DNA of 64,000 nucleotides from Chondrilla cf. caribensis (lineage: Eukaryota; Porifera; Demospongiae; Chondrillida; Chondrillidae). Positions 46,640-60,814 of the stretch are shown here, piece by piece; the first letter of the stretch is position 1, and each line of letters opens with the position of its first letter. Location: positions 2,646,163 through 2,710,162 of the forward strand of contig OZ026558.1 of assembly GCA_964020155.1 (NCBI GenBank). The letters are read 5' to 3'. Made by a program: the position numbers and the translations under genes. The notes under the pieces are model-generated. The model saw only the letters and a program-made list of their open reading frames with translations, ran no database searches and had not been told where the DNA came from.

Positions 46640-48823
46640 GCAAACATACATGTGAACATACATGAACAAATATTATACAGAGAACTCAATATTACTATGC
46701 TTGTGATTCAATGCATATGCATGTTTCCATGCCAATGAGCTTTGCCTATTTTGGGTGATGACATTGTGATTCGTGATTTTGTTGGACATAAGAATCTTAT
46801 CATTTAAGGTATATACCCTTCATATGGGTGGATGTTCTTGTGTGTGCACATATATACGTACCTGTCCACACACAAACTTTCAAAACAACTTTCAGAGGCA
46901 TTTTGGGCATTCTAAAAATCCTGCCACTACAGCAATGCCTGATAAAATGGTTTCCATATCGGTCCTAATAAAGAGAGTATTAGTATTGTACCATATTTGT
47001 GACATTAGTAACAAGTGCTGGCCAATATTGGAATAAAATTTAATCCATCATTTCTTGAGAAGCAATGTTTCTTTATACACATGTATGCATGTGCATATTA
47101 TACAAGTGTCAGGACATACATGAACACATACAATAATTGTCTCTAAATATGTCCACATATTATATAAATGTCTATATATAATATTGTATATATACAAGTG
47201 TTTACATAATATTATGTACACCTGTATAAGTATATATGCACTTGCGTCTGTACATATGTACATATATACATGTTTCATTTGCAAAGAGTAGGCAGGATGT
47301 GGATTGGTTTAGTAGAGTTGTACGTTTTAGTAGTCTACAACTCTACTAAACCAATCCACATCCTGCCTACTCTTTGCGGATGACATTGCAATGTTCTCAG
47401 ATAACCCACATGATCTTCAAGAATCCCTAAATCTTCTACAAAAATTTTGCAGTTCCTCTTCATTGAACATCAATATAAACAAAACAAAAGTTGTTGTTTT
47501 TGAACAAATCCAAAACACATAAAAATTGAATGGACAATTATATATATATATATATATATATATACAAGTGATTACATTATGTACACCTGTATAAGTATAT
47601 ATGCACACGCGTCTGTACATATATAGTATACACATCCGAGTGTGTTTGTAAGAACAACAACGATCAGGTCTGATGGATGTGTGTATGTTCACATTGGAAA
47701 GTCCTTGTTGTACATGTACATGCAGTTTTGTTCAGACACTATTATAATCTTATTATGTATGTACATGTATGCATTCATTGTTTATTGTATATGTCTGTAC
47801 AGGCCTAGGTCTTTGTTATACACGTGCACACAGCTCTGTTTGCACATGTACTGTATGAATGTATATACCCTTCACACGAATGTACATCCAAGGGGCGATC
47901 TGTCTGGTAAAGAGGTTGGCTGTAATGGGTCACCAGTGTGAGGAGAAGGGGAGCTTGGAGTATTTTGATCCACAGGTAGTCAATGAGTTGTGAATATCGG
48001 GAGGTGATAATTCAGGAAGATGGCACTACTCTAAGGATGATCCTACAGATCAAGAAGGTGAACTCCAGTCAAGAACACTATGGGACCCTTTCTCTCAAAA
48101 TAACACCTTTTGATTGACCATGATATGTAATGGCATGAAATGGATTGTAGAGAACAGCAAACATGTATGGTAACTGGATTGAAAATCTATGATTCAACTA
48201 TTAAACATATTATTTTTATTGCTGGATGAAAAAAACAGTTACTTTTCAAAAACTCACTTTTTATTTGTTCTTATGACTTGCATAGTAAGACAACTGCTTC
48301 ACCTGTTAAATATGATTGGTTTCCCTTACAATTCATGGTGATGAACTTGTTTTCTTTCATAGCGTACGGAGTTTACATGGATACGACGTATAAACACTTC
48401 AATTGTCAACGATAATAATACGGACAACCGTTCACTTTTCAAACGCACGCGTCATTTCGAGTTCGAATGCAGAACAATAATCTGTTTGCGCTAGCCTAGA
48501 CTGGACTACGCCAGACTACGTATAGAGACTATCATACTACGTAGCCAATATCGCCCATAAAATAGACAGGAGTCGCGAATACAGGAATATAATATTATTA
48601 TATTGTCTGTCTTCAGACGGCCTGTTTCTAGTCGAATTGGGCTACAATTTCAACGGGAATTCTCAGCTTGCTTTTGGGAACCAGTGATAGCTGACCAGCT
48701 TAAAAGAGATTCGAATGAGAAGGACAGAATTTCCGCGTCTTTCAACTCTTCCGCATCCCGGTCCCGCGGTGAAGCATAGATAGCTCAGCCAACTTTGACA
48801 AGGCGTACCACCACCAGATCACA
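46640..48823. other. Spacer between pseudogene E and gene D, with putative promoter
   Basis: Closely repeats 25650-27452. It carries AATAAA at about 47032-47037, a LINE fragment with inverted duplication (47280-47523) not found in the B-C spacer, and the same CCAAT..CATAAAA arrangement as upstream of gene C. No exon is supported. Confidence 0.45.
47280..47523 (+). mobile_element. LINE reverse-transcriptase fragment with inverted 5' duplication
   Basis: The plus strand from about 47350 encodes SCLLFADDIAMFSDNPHDLQ and SLNININKTKVVVFEQ, the catalytic FADD region of an AP-endonuclease LINE like the one at 61143-63992. Just before it, 43 bp (GCAAAGAGTAGGCAGGATGT..) occur in reverse complement, meeting at about 47323-47334. 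Such an inverted 5' end is expected from twin priming. The host segment ACCTGTATAAGTATATATGCAC occurs before (about 47219-47240) and after (about 47583-47604) the fragment, but only once in the B-C spacer. Confidence 0.7.
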
Positions 48824-50147
48824 ATGTTCAAGCTACTGATCGTTACTACTTTGGGTGAGTCTGCAATCCGCTATATTACACTGACATGTACGGCAGGACG
48901 GACGCTTCTAGTCCGGCAGTTTTCCGCTCTGACGAATATGCTCGAAGAGAGCTCTTGAGAGACAACGATGAACTTTCATGCATAAAACGCGGCATATACA
49001 CTCCCTCGAAGAGAAGGTAGCATAGTCAGCTGTGCATTCCGTGCACCAACCGTAACCACAGATATAAGACTTAAGCGCAGACGGTGGGTAATCGTTGCGC
49101 GACTCTACACCGACTCTACAGGAGTGTGTAGTTTAGTGTAATGTAGACTAAGTGTAAAAATCGAAATATTATGATCGCATGCGCATGGCGCAATCGCCCA
49201 CCTGGTTTACATGAATACATGTGATAGAAGGTTCAGACCAAAGGCATTCGTAGGCTTTACGGATGGTAGTTAGGGAGCAAGGAATAATCGTGCTCGGTAC
49301 AACCTGGCTCGAGGAGTAATTCCGTTGTCCTCGAGCTCGCGACTAATAATAGATCGTACAATATTCGACCGCGAATATTGCAAATTCGGCCGGGTCGGTT
49401 TTCTTGGCCAATTTCAGTTGGATAAGAACGCATTTCGGCGTGAACCGTAGCCTACATACCTAGTATTAGAACATGCCATTTCGTTTTGGATGCTGCATAA
49501 ACTGGACTTTCTGTTCCTTATATACAGACGGTGATTCTTAAAGATTGAGGGAATCACACCAGGTTCAGTTAACGCTAATGTTATATTCCGAATCACTGAA
49601 ACAGACCCATTTTCATTTTCTCTTCATTTAGTAAACACAAACTATTATCATTGATGCTTGTGGTAGTTTTCCCTTCCCCGAGTGCCAATGAGACTAGCTT
49701 GTGTCTGTAACTGGATTATTGTTTCTTGTACACATTGTCTGTACAAGGAACAGAAATCAAGTTTGTGTAAATAATAGTAATTATTAGCATTTTAAATTTT
49801 ATGTACTCCTCAGTAATATCCCTTAGTCCCCTAATAATGTCCCTTGGTAATGTGTGAATTAAACAGTTGAATTCAAAGACTCAATGAGCACTTCAGCCCC
49901 ATCCCCTCCTGATGTTGTTGTTGTAATGGTAATGGCATTAAGATATGAACATAGATATCTCCGATGAAGTAGTTTGAGGGCAAATACTTACTTGTGAACT
50001 GCTTGGCATGGATAAATGACAAGATACCCCCACACACCAAACAATGCAAGATACAACCTGTTATCTAAACTCTGTACATTCTATAGTGGGAGCTGTCACA
50101 GTGTTCGTTGGTGGTGCTCTGTTATCACCAGAAGACTCACCAGTTAA

Positions 50148-50716
50148 CAGGCCCGTAGGAAGCATTTTTGAAGTGCAGCGGCCACTCAAAAAAATTTCAC
50201 TCGCTCTGGTCACGAATTATGTACAGTATGTTTGATATTGATGATCACAATTATTGCAAACGTAAACACTCCAATTTAATGAACTTGAACAAAAAATCCA
50301 GCCTACATATACGGCTTGGGGGATGATGTCCAAATAAAAATGGCCAAAAACAGATAGCTTATGTTCTGATCCTGCTACAAAATCATTAGGCTAAGCTATT
50401 TTAACTAAGTCTAAGTTGTCTGTTCTCTAGAACAAACGCGTTAATAATTTCCGTCGACGTCTACATCATTGGCGAGGATTCGTGTATGCAGTTGCCATTT
50501 ATAAAGAATGATATCAGATGTCGTCATCAGAAAATGGCGTTTCCACTCAACGAAGTGTTAAAATTGCTTATAGACTTATTTTGACTGATTCACTGAACGA
50601 AATTAAGTTAAACAAAGAAATATGAAATATTCAATAAAATAAAATAAAAACTCAAGTATTTCAAAAAAGTGCAGCGGCCATGGCCGCTGTGGCCGCTGCG
50701 CTTCCTACGGCCCTGG
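50148..50716. mobile_element. piggyBac-like MITE inside coding exon 2 of gene D
   Basis: The ends CAGGCCCGTAGGAAGC and GCTTCCTACGGCCCTG are inverted repeats with one mismatch. TTAA stands directly on both sides (50144-50147 and 50717-50720). Further inside, GTGCAGCGGCCA occurs near both ends. TTAA plus CAGG ends fit a non-autonomous piggyBac-type element of 569 bp. The host exon on the two sides lines up with exon 2 of B and C (..SPEDSPV / KVTAAIRHGGYF..), so this is a direct hit in coding sequence. Confidence 0.8.
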
Positions 50717-50867
50717 TTAAAGTGACAGCTGCGATCAGACACGGGGGCTATTTCAAATTGATTATTAGCACAGATCATCCTAGTAGTGATCCGCCCTGTT
50801 TAATGGGAGTTAAGCATCGGAAAACTGGGGTGAAAAAGATTCACCCTTTACAAAGTAAGACATTACA

Positions 50868-51960
<1,093 letters not shown>

Positions 51961-54897
51961 ACGTACACACACAACACACAAACACATACAAACAGATAAA
52001 GCCCCCTCCTCGCAAACACATCACATACATCACACAATATAATATTGTACATAGTACACATTATCAGCAATTAACACACATGACTTTTACAATATTCTGG
52101 TAGATCATAAGACGACATTCAATATTGTCTCGGGACATGACATTGGTCTTACCTGTGATCAGAAAAATTTGAGTGTATCCCATATACCTAGTAAGTGACC
52201 TTTTTGTGTATCCAAAGTTGCTAACACCCACTGTGTACATAGCCACAATTGTATGTGCATAGCATGCAGAGGGGTAGCTGTATCTAAGAACAACAGATTA
52301 TGTACTCACAAGTAAATATGATGACTGAGAGCTAATCAGAACACATTCTAGAGGAACACCTACACACACACCTACACACACAAGGAGTCATGGCGCCTAC
52401 ACATCTGGGAAACTTGATTGAATGTGCTGTATGCAAGTACCTATAAGTAATGGATTAGAACTTCACCTGTCAAAGGTGAATAATAATTGGAGAGTGATAA
52501 TTTCCAATGTTACACTAGTGCATTAAAGTGCTTTCAAAATCACTTTAACTGGTAACTAGTTTGGTGCATATGCAGGAACATATGCTTTATACCACATATT
52601 GAGGTGGCTTAAAACTGGTTTAAACCTGATTCAAAGTACTTTTAAATTAGCACTCTATTATAACCTATTGTTCAGTGGCATGATTGACATAAGGACCAAT
52701 TATCCTAGCTTGCTATGCATTTACATGCAGTTAAAAGTAATTTGCCCTTTTCTAAAGATCTGGTGTGTCCTGAACCTCCTGACATCCAGTATGGATTAGT
52801 GACATATGACGGGAGAAGGGCTGCTTATACTTGTGATCCTGGTTACATAATGGAAGGTAATAAAGTCCTGACTTGCAGCATTAGATTGGGAAAGTGGATT
52901 TCAGCACCACCAATATGCATCGAAGGAGAGAATAATCATACATTGACAAGTAGGTATAACAATAGTTAATAATATTATACTAGTATACATCCATATAGTA
53001 ACTTTACATGTGTTCAACGAAGGTGGATGGAAATGTTTAAGAACAAGACATTTCCGGATATACATCAACAAGTACTAATAATGCATACAATCATATCAGC
53101 ATACAATGGGTTGCAAAATTCACTTGTATTGCTTTTCCACACGTGCAGATCAATCTATTAGTAATCAACATCTACATCATTTCAAGCCCGTCATTGAAAA
53201 TATTGCTTTAGAATCAGAAGCAGGTTAGGGAGTGATGATACTCTGAAATATGAAACAAATTGCACAACGTCAAGATCACAAAGTATGTACTGTGTGTTAT
53301 GATTGGTAATGTAGCATCTCCTACATGTGGATATCCTGGGATGATAGCTAATGGTCAGGTTTATGCAAGAAGTGGAACAGCAGTAGGTGAAAAGGTATAT
53401 TACAGATGTAATGTGGGATTCACATTGAAAGGAGACTCTATTAGAACATGTCAAAAGGACTACACTTGGAGTGGAGTTGCCCCAGTGTGTACAGGTAGCT
53501 ACATGCATACTGTACATACATACAGTGATTGTAAATTTGTGTTATGGAAGTGCCTATATATAGGATATTTGCATGTATCGTAGGTTTGTACATTGAACAG
53601 TATACATGTGAGCTGTTGTGCTTATCTTCACAACACACGAAAGGATTCAGCAAACTTGTAAATAAGCCAACAATAAGAGAAAGCAAATTAAGTTTTTTAA
53701 AGATTAATAAAAAACTTCAGTGTTCTTTTTAATGGCATATGGAACTGTACGTACCTACATGCTGAGTAAGAATTTTTTTTAAGCAATTCTCTATAGTGGA
53801 TGAATCATGTGGTGAAAAGTATGTACATTTAGAATACAATTTATTTTTATTATGATGGTAACCTGATTCTCCTATGTATCCCACATAATTTTGGTGAAAT
53901 ATGTGTACTCCCAACCAGTCCCATCCTCATACACTCTTCCTCTATACTAAGGCTGTGTGGGTTCTAGAGTAATTCTCTATTATAGGTATACCTATATTAT
54001 AGACCATATTCACAGTGTGTGTGTGTTCAACCTACAAGTGGTATATCAAAGTTAATTCCACAATTGCAGGTTGTTGGCTGCAAATACAGTTGTATGGAGG
54101 GAGACACAGATGTGAAGGTCTGTTGAGAGTAAAGTACTTTGGGTTCTGGGAAACAATCTGTAGCAGAGATTTCTCTGACACAACAAAGCAAGTTATTTGC
54201 CATCATTGGGGATGTGGAGATCTGTGAGTTTAGTACACTACATGAGCACCACTTAAAATGAGGGAGACTTGTAGTGTATACAGTGAGAACACCATCCTTT
54301 GTTCATTATGTGGTTATGTACTATATTCACACCTCTTGTGGAATGTCACTAAAGGTCCACTAGTGCGTTTTTTTATTTGGCCAATGAATAGTACGCATTG
54401 AGACATTCCCAATGATCCCCGTTTTATGGGGATTTGGGTCTCGATGGGGGAGTTATGAGCGTGCAGTCGCAAAAAATATGCATGGGCGTTTCCGGTCGAA
54501 AAAAGTGAATCTATAGGCCATGAAGTCACTAGGAGTGAGGACATTTTGAAAAAGCCAATTTCAAGATTGCTATATCATTCCAGTCGTCTTTGTACAATGA
54601 AAACGGATGCTCCTCTGATACGTATGAGGGTTCTTTCGAGGATTCAGGGATCTTTGGGTTACAATCATACCAGTTTGAGCCACTAGCCCACAAGAACAAC
54701 CAAGAACCAGGAGGCAATCACGACCAAGATGACGACAATTCAAGACACTGTCTTAACAATAGCAACTGGTGAGCCTCTTTTCAGCATGGACTATCCCAGA
54801 GTACCCGTAGATAGCTAAAGTTGAATCACCCTACGTCCATAACATTCTGAGGAAGAGCTCAAATTCAACATTGGGAAACAGACACTCCAAAGGAAGA

Positions 54898-55295
54898 TTG
54901 CCGATATCACTGAACTAGAGATATATGTATTATTAATAAGGATTCTAGAAGATTTGCAAGCCAATCACCCCACCTCAGAATCTTCTACAGTACATTGGAG
55001 ATAGGCACCCTGGGTCACTATCTGAAGCCAACCAAGGATGCAGTTTCCCAGGCAAGTCTCAGTCTGGAAGCCAATAAGCAGGCAAGAATATCTTGGAAAG
55101 AGCTACCAGCACATACATCCCCTGTGCTCAGTACATGGCAAGATCAATTACGATGTGAGACAAAGATCCTCTCAAGCTCAAGAACTCCCCTGTCAATTTT
55201 CATTTCTTTGTTTATCATTGTATATACATATTATATGCACCTTATATTTATCAGCCTTGCCAGAATTAGTGTTCTTCTGAATCATCAATAAACCT
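54898..55295 (+). mobile_element. LINE tail nested in the composite element of D
   Basis: Contains the EIGTLGHYLKPTKDAVSQ segment and the 3' tail with AATAAA, as at 35824-36430, but the RIMPGFPPDELSF part is deleted. It shares the junctions of the C copy, so it predates the block duplication. Confidence 0.55.
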
Positions 55296-55418
55296 GTGTC
55301 CTATGCAAAAGCAACACTATAAATTGTCTCTTTATTTTCACATTATTGTGCACATTCAATTATTGATAGCCCTCTTCATAATATAAGATTGGTTCTTGTT
55401 CGTGCATAAATGCATGTA

Positions 55419-55617
55419 CAGTGGAATCTCCATTAAAGGACACTCTGAATAAAGGACACTATAGCAATTACACCTCCCTGCAAAGGACACTTTCTTAGGC
55501 CCCAAAATGAAATTTCCTATAGTGTTAATATATATCTCACCTCTAAAGAGTGGAGAAACTCTCTACAGTGGACACATTAGCTGGTACCAATGTGTCCTTA
55601 ATACAGAGGTTCCACTG
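55419..55617. mobile_element. Pogo/Tigger-like MITE nested in the composite element of D
   Basis: CAGTGGAATCTCC at the left and GAGGTTCCACTG at the right, with TA flanks. Twin of 36560-36762; its right terminal repeat is intact here, whereas the C copy has a small insertion. Confidence 0.65.
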
Positions 55618-58600
55618 TACTTGTGGAAATCTCGATGCCCACCATATGCGAAAGTGTTCACAGGAGCATAGGAACCATGTAACCAGGGTGTGCTTGAACC
55701 CTCTTGAATTGAAGTGAGGGGCCTCAGCTACAACCCCAAGCCATGCATATGTTGGGTGTCTTGCCGAATTCATCAATCGAAGCAAGTTTTCGATCGTGTC
55801 ACGCCGTCTTAACGTGGGCGCAATAAAAACCGAGTACCCATAGTGACGTCATACGAAAAATGGCTGGCTTGCGAGAACTATTTCCCGGAAGTGAGCGATT
55901 TTTTCTCAATCGAAGTATTTAGAATCGATTTAAACGCCAGTTTCGGTGGTTTTAGATGATTTTCGATCTTTCTAAGCTAACTTGTACGAACGCGCTAGTG
56001 GACCTCTAAATAACTGATTTCTCAGCCAAATATAAGGATAAAAGTGAGTCTTATGGGAGTGGAAATTTATTTGCAACTGTCATTATAACAAAAATATACC
56101 AGACACTACAGCATAAACATTTTAATAAAATCTCAATAAATCAGATTGCAGTATTTTGTTTTGCATTCTACATGCTCCTGGAACACCCATTATGTGGAAC
56201 CACAGTTATCTAAGGCAGCAAGTTTCTTTAATTCATTTAAATATATGGCAAATAAAGTATACAAGTATGAAAATGTCTGTCTTCTTGTGATTTTGTTTGT
56301 TGAGCTTTAATTTTCGATTACAAAGGCTCTGTACGATAACAATTACATGTTCTATATACTCAGTTCTCAACAGAGCAAAACTGCATGCATGTGTAACTAT
56401 GAATATGTTCTGTACAGTGTAACATAATATATACATATTAATATCTGTTCTCTCTTTCCATCTCTCATGTAGCATACCTGGAGGAACCTTACAGTAAGTA
56501 CTGACATTCTGTATATCTGTGTGCACATAATACATAATACAAATTATTAACAGATGAGTACGTATGTGCCCACATGTAGCATATAATGCTATGGCTAATA
56601 AGGAACTCATTTTCCCCCAGGTCTTCCTCATTTATTCAGGTAGAATAAATTTACAATAACATGTTCCATTAAAATGAAATTTTATTGGTATCACAAAATG
56701 ATGTCCCTTGAATTTTTGTGTCAAGTGGGTCTTCTGTAAAGTATAAACACAGTAAAATAACAATAATATAATGATAACCATGTATCCTCAAATGCATATA
56801 ATATTATTAATAATCCATATTATATTAATTACTATTGTATCCTATTGCAGGGTTCAGTCACCTACTGTATTTTTAAACCCCGAGTATTATGAATGCAATG
56901 GAAACGAACGGTCCTTGTGTGAATGTAAAAACACAAAAGGATATTGTCCAACTTCAAACACAGAATCAGGCACAGTTAACATCCAATGTGAAGAGAGGGT
57001 TAGTTTGAGACATGAACACAACAGGGAGTAATCATAATTAATACATAGTGTGACATATGTACTGTACTGTGAAGTGTTAAGGTATTGGTACTTTCATTTT
57101 CATTATGTATTCGTTTTTTCTTTCTTATCAGCAGCCAGGTGACACAAGTGGCTATATTGAAGGTACAGTATGGACTGTGTTGATTGACCGCACCTTCTCA
57201 CAATTTAAAATACATTGTACATTTTAACTGTTTACTGAGTAGAGATATCATAAATACCCCCATCTGCTATCTCAGCAGTTTTCCTCAGTATACACTATAT
57301 AGTAAATTAATATTATTATAAAGAATTTATTATTCTTCTTACAATGCCAAAAATGTGCATTGTACATTACTTGTAATGAATAGGTATGTGTACCACAGTA
57401 GATGTTGATTTTTATGCCAATTAATACTTTTCTTTGATGTGGGTTCCAATCAGCAATTAACAGAAGACTTAAAGCAGGTTTTCATTGCAATTAGCAGCAT
57501 TTTCAGTTTTATTGATGCTATCCTCATACTTAATTCCCTTCCCTTGTACATGTAAAGAAACTGGAAGAGTATATGGGAAATCCATAGAGACAATAAATAG
57601 CTCCATTTGCAAAATGGATAATTCTAATACTGTTATTATTATATATATATACCCCTGCAGTAGATCCTCAAAATGGGCATATCCTCAAAATATGTAATGT
57701 GTAAATAACAGTTACTGATAAGGATCTGTTATTTCTCATGAAGAAAAGTCTGCTAAATATTACACATTAACTAAAGCAATTGGAAACATTCAATTTGCCA
57801 TAATGTGATAATGATATACCTCATTGCTAAGCAATATTTCCTGTATCCACATTTCACCTGATTACACTAAACAATAAGCTTTAAACGTATTTAATTTTAT
57901 GAATATTTATATCTACTTATTGTATGTGACAGATCCTGGGATAGAACTGAAAGGTGGGCCAGACCCATGTATAGGACAGGTCATAATAAGAGGAGACCTA
58001 GATTACCATAGTGAAGCTTTCATGTGCGATATGGAACCAACACTGGAGATGGCAAATGTGATATGTCGTCAACTCATATGTGGACCACCGGTATCATACC
58101 CTCTATTTGAGCATGTGATGGTGTGAGTACTATTGCATGACATTGTGTAAAGTACATGTTATTAATTTGCTGCTATTAAAAAAAGAATTATTATAGTAAA
58201 ACCTTACTCGTAAAAATACTTATGATGTAACCATACATAGAGATTACAGTGTCATTACCGTTATTATACAGTGCAGTAATTAATTTACTGCACTGTACAA
58301 TGACTGCAGATTTCGATGCATGTACAGCATTGGTAGAAAAGTTTTCAGAAAGACAAAAGCAGCAGTAGAGTACATTACAATGTGCCATTCCTGCTGCTGA
58401 TGTTGGGATTGCTATATTCCTATGGCATGGTCTGTACATTCCAATTGCTTCCCTAATTATTTAAGACATTTGATGCAACTCATCCCCACATGCTCTCCAT
58501 AATATTACATATTAAAGAATAATGTTTTTTCTACACTTTATAATTATATAGATACGCTCCACCAGGTTGATAATGCAAATGGTTTCAAGTGCAGGGGATG

Positions 58601-59436
58601 TGAACCAGGGCTAGGCTATTGCAACCCAATTAAACCAAATTGCCACTCAACTGACCAAAGGCATGTTCTTGCACTGGAGTGTGCCAAGCCTGAGCCTGCA
58701 TTGACTAACACAGGTATGGTTTACAATGCAAATTTTGCATGTGGCATACGATACAATATACTGTATAATGTATGGAATATCATGACAATTATGTATCATT
58801 AAACTAAACTGTAATAATAATGATTTAATACAACTAAACTGTTAAAAGATAAATTAACAGAGTTTAATAGGCAGTATATTTAGAAGTGGTCATATTGTAT
58901 GATTGCTATAATTGTAGGTACTTGCAGTCTTGTTAAGTACACACCACGACCAAGTCAATTCAAAAATGAATCTGGATTTGAGCACAGTTGCACACCAATA
59001 GAAGACATAGACCTGTGTCCGAACTTTGTGGATGTCAGTGGGAGATGCTGCAAAGGAAATGTAGCATCAAAGAACATTTACTTGAAGTGTGTTCCAAATA
59101 GTGAAGGGCCTGCAATCATAGCGTCACTCGCAGTGCTTTACCACACTACATGCAGTTTGGAATGACAAACCATAAAGGGGGTGCCTTTAATTGCTGATCA
59201 CTCCAAACATATGCACACAAGAGCTGATTCAGAATAAAATCAATATTAAGGAATAAGATTGTACATCAATATTATGTTATGATTTCATACGATGAACTTT
59301 ACCTATTATGTGTGATAAACGTATATTGACAATGTGATTCATGATTTAGTTGTTCATGGTGTGTGTGTGTGGAGGATGGTGTATGTACTTGTAATTGAGT
59401 GTGTGCATCTGAGTACATGTGGAGTGTGAGTATCTG

Positions 59437-59685
<249 letters not shown>

Positions 59686-60814
59686 GTTTGTATGTGTGAT
59701 AATGTGCATATATAATATGCTAAATATTTTTATAATTATGTAGATGTTATGGGTACTATTTTAAATCTTATATATATGAAGCTATTAAAATATAATTATT
59801 ATATGATATGTGAAGTTTAATATTAATAATTACAATTATAATAACATTATTATTCTTGGTCAATGATAACTGCACACAATGCAAACAAACACATATATAA
59901 TATGGTGTCCTTGAAATACTTGAGACTTTAGTAGCATGTAAACAACAAGTTAGCATCATGTCTTTAAATGAATATGTATAATATCATGATGATGGTGAAT
60001 ACCAATATAACACACATGCTATTTGTTATTGCATTTATCACCTGTGTGAAATGTACGTCAGCTCCCTCCTGTATTATGTTAAGCATTAGTGCGTGTGCTC
60101 ATGTTTGTACATGTTTGTGTATGGGACAAGATAACATGTAAAATACACTTTTATACAGTCTCTTATTCTCACAGAAGTAAATTTAAGTTAACTTTACCAC
60201 ATGAAAATATAGAGATTGTGAAGATTGACTGCATTAAATTGGCAAATGAGCACACTTCAACTTGCACACCCACCACTCTTTAAATGCACATACATAATTA
60301 GATCTCATGCTACTTTCAGAGGACTTCTTCTCCAAGAACTACAAATGACTTAGAATAAACAATAAAAACAATGCTATTAGTACAGCTGTGAGCATTTTGA
60401 TCCAATTATAATGCATTGGTACAGTAAGTTTTGAAATCAAATCATGTTTTACACAATGATCATCAAACATGCATAATAATATGGTAACCTGCAACTCTCC
60501 TAGCTAATGCCACAAATTTATGTGAAGTCTGTCTGAAGGTGTGCTACAGCAGTGATATGTTGCTCACCTCATGGGGCTGGAACTTCTGTGCATCCATACA
60601 TATGTCGTATGTACTTATAAACACACAACAGTTCTTGTGTACACTGAAGTACACATAAACAACAACTCATAGCCACTGTACATACACAGACTGATGTCTT
60701 GATTCAGACGATATACATACTTTCACCACAAAGTACATACCAACAATTATTACACATCTAACTGTTTGATTGAACATTCATAACAGCTCAAACCTACATT
60801 ACAACATATATATA

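Larger units (their letters stand above)
54353..56005. mobile_element. Composite TIR element in gene D, twin of 35279-37182
   Basis: Same ends (AGGTCCACTAG and CTAGTGGACCT), same CTAA flanks (54349-54352, 56006-56009) and same nested pieces as in gene C, but about 250 bp shorter through loss inside the LINE tail. A short frame at 54590-54772 reads GIFGLQSYQFEPLAHKN and ends NNSNW at a GTGAGC donor-like site. It resembles the start of P2X7-intracellular-like domains (YxFEP, later NxxW) seen in many invertebrate proteins. This is weak evidence for an original coding content. Confidence 0.65.
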
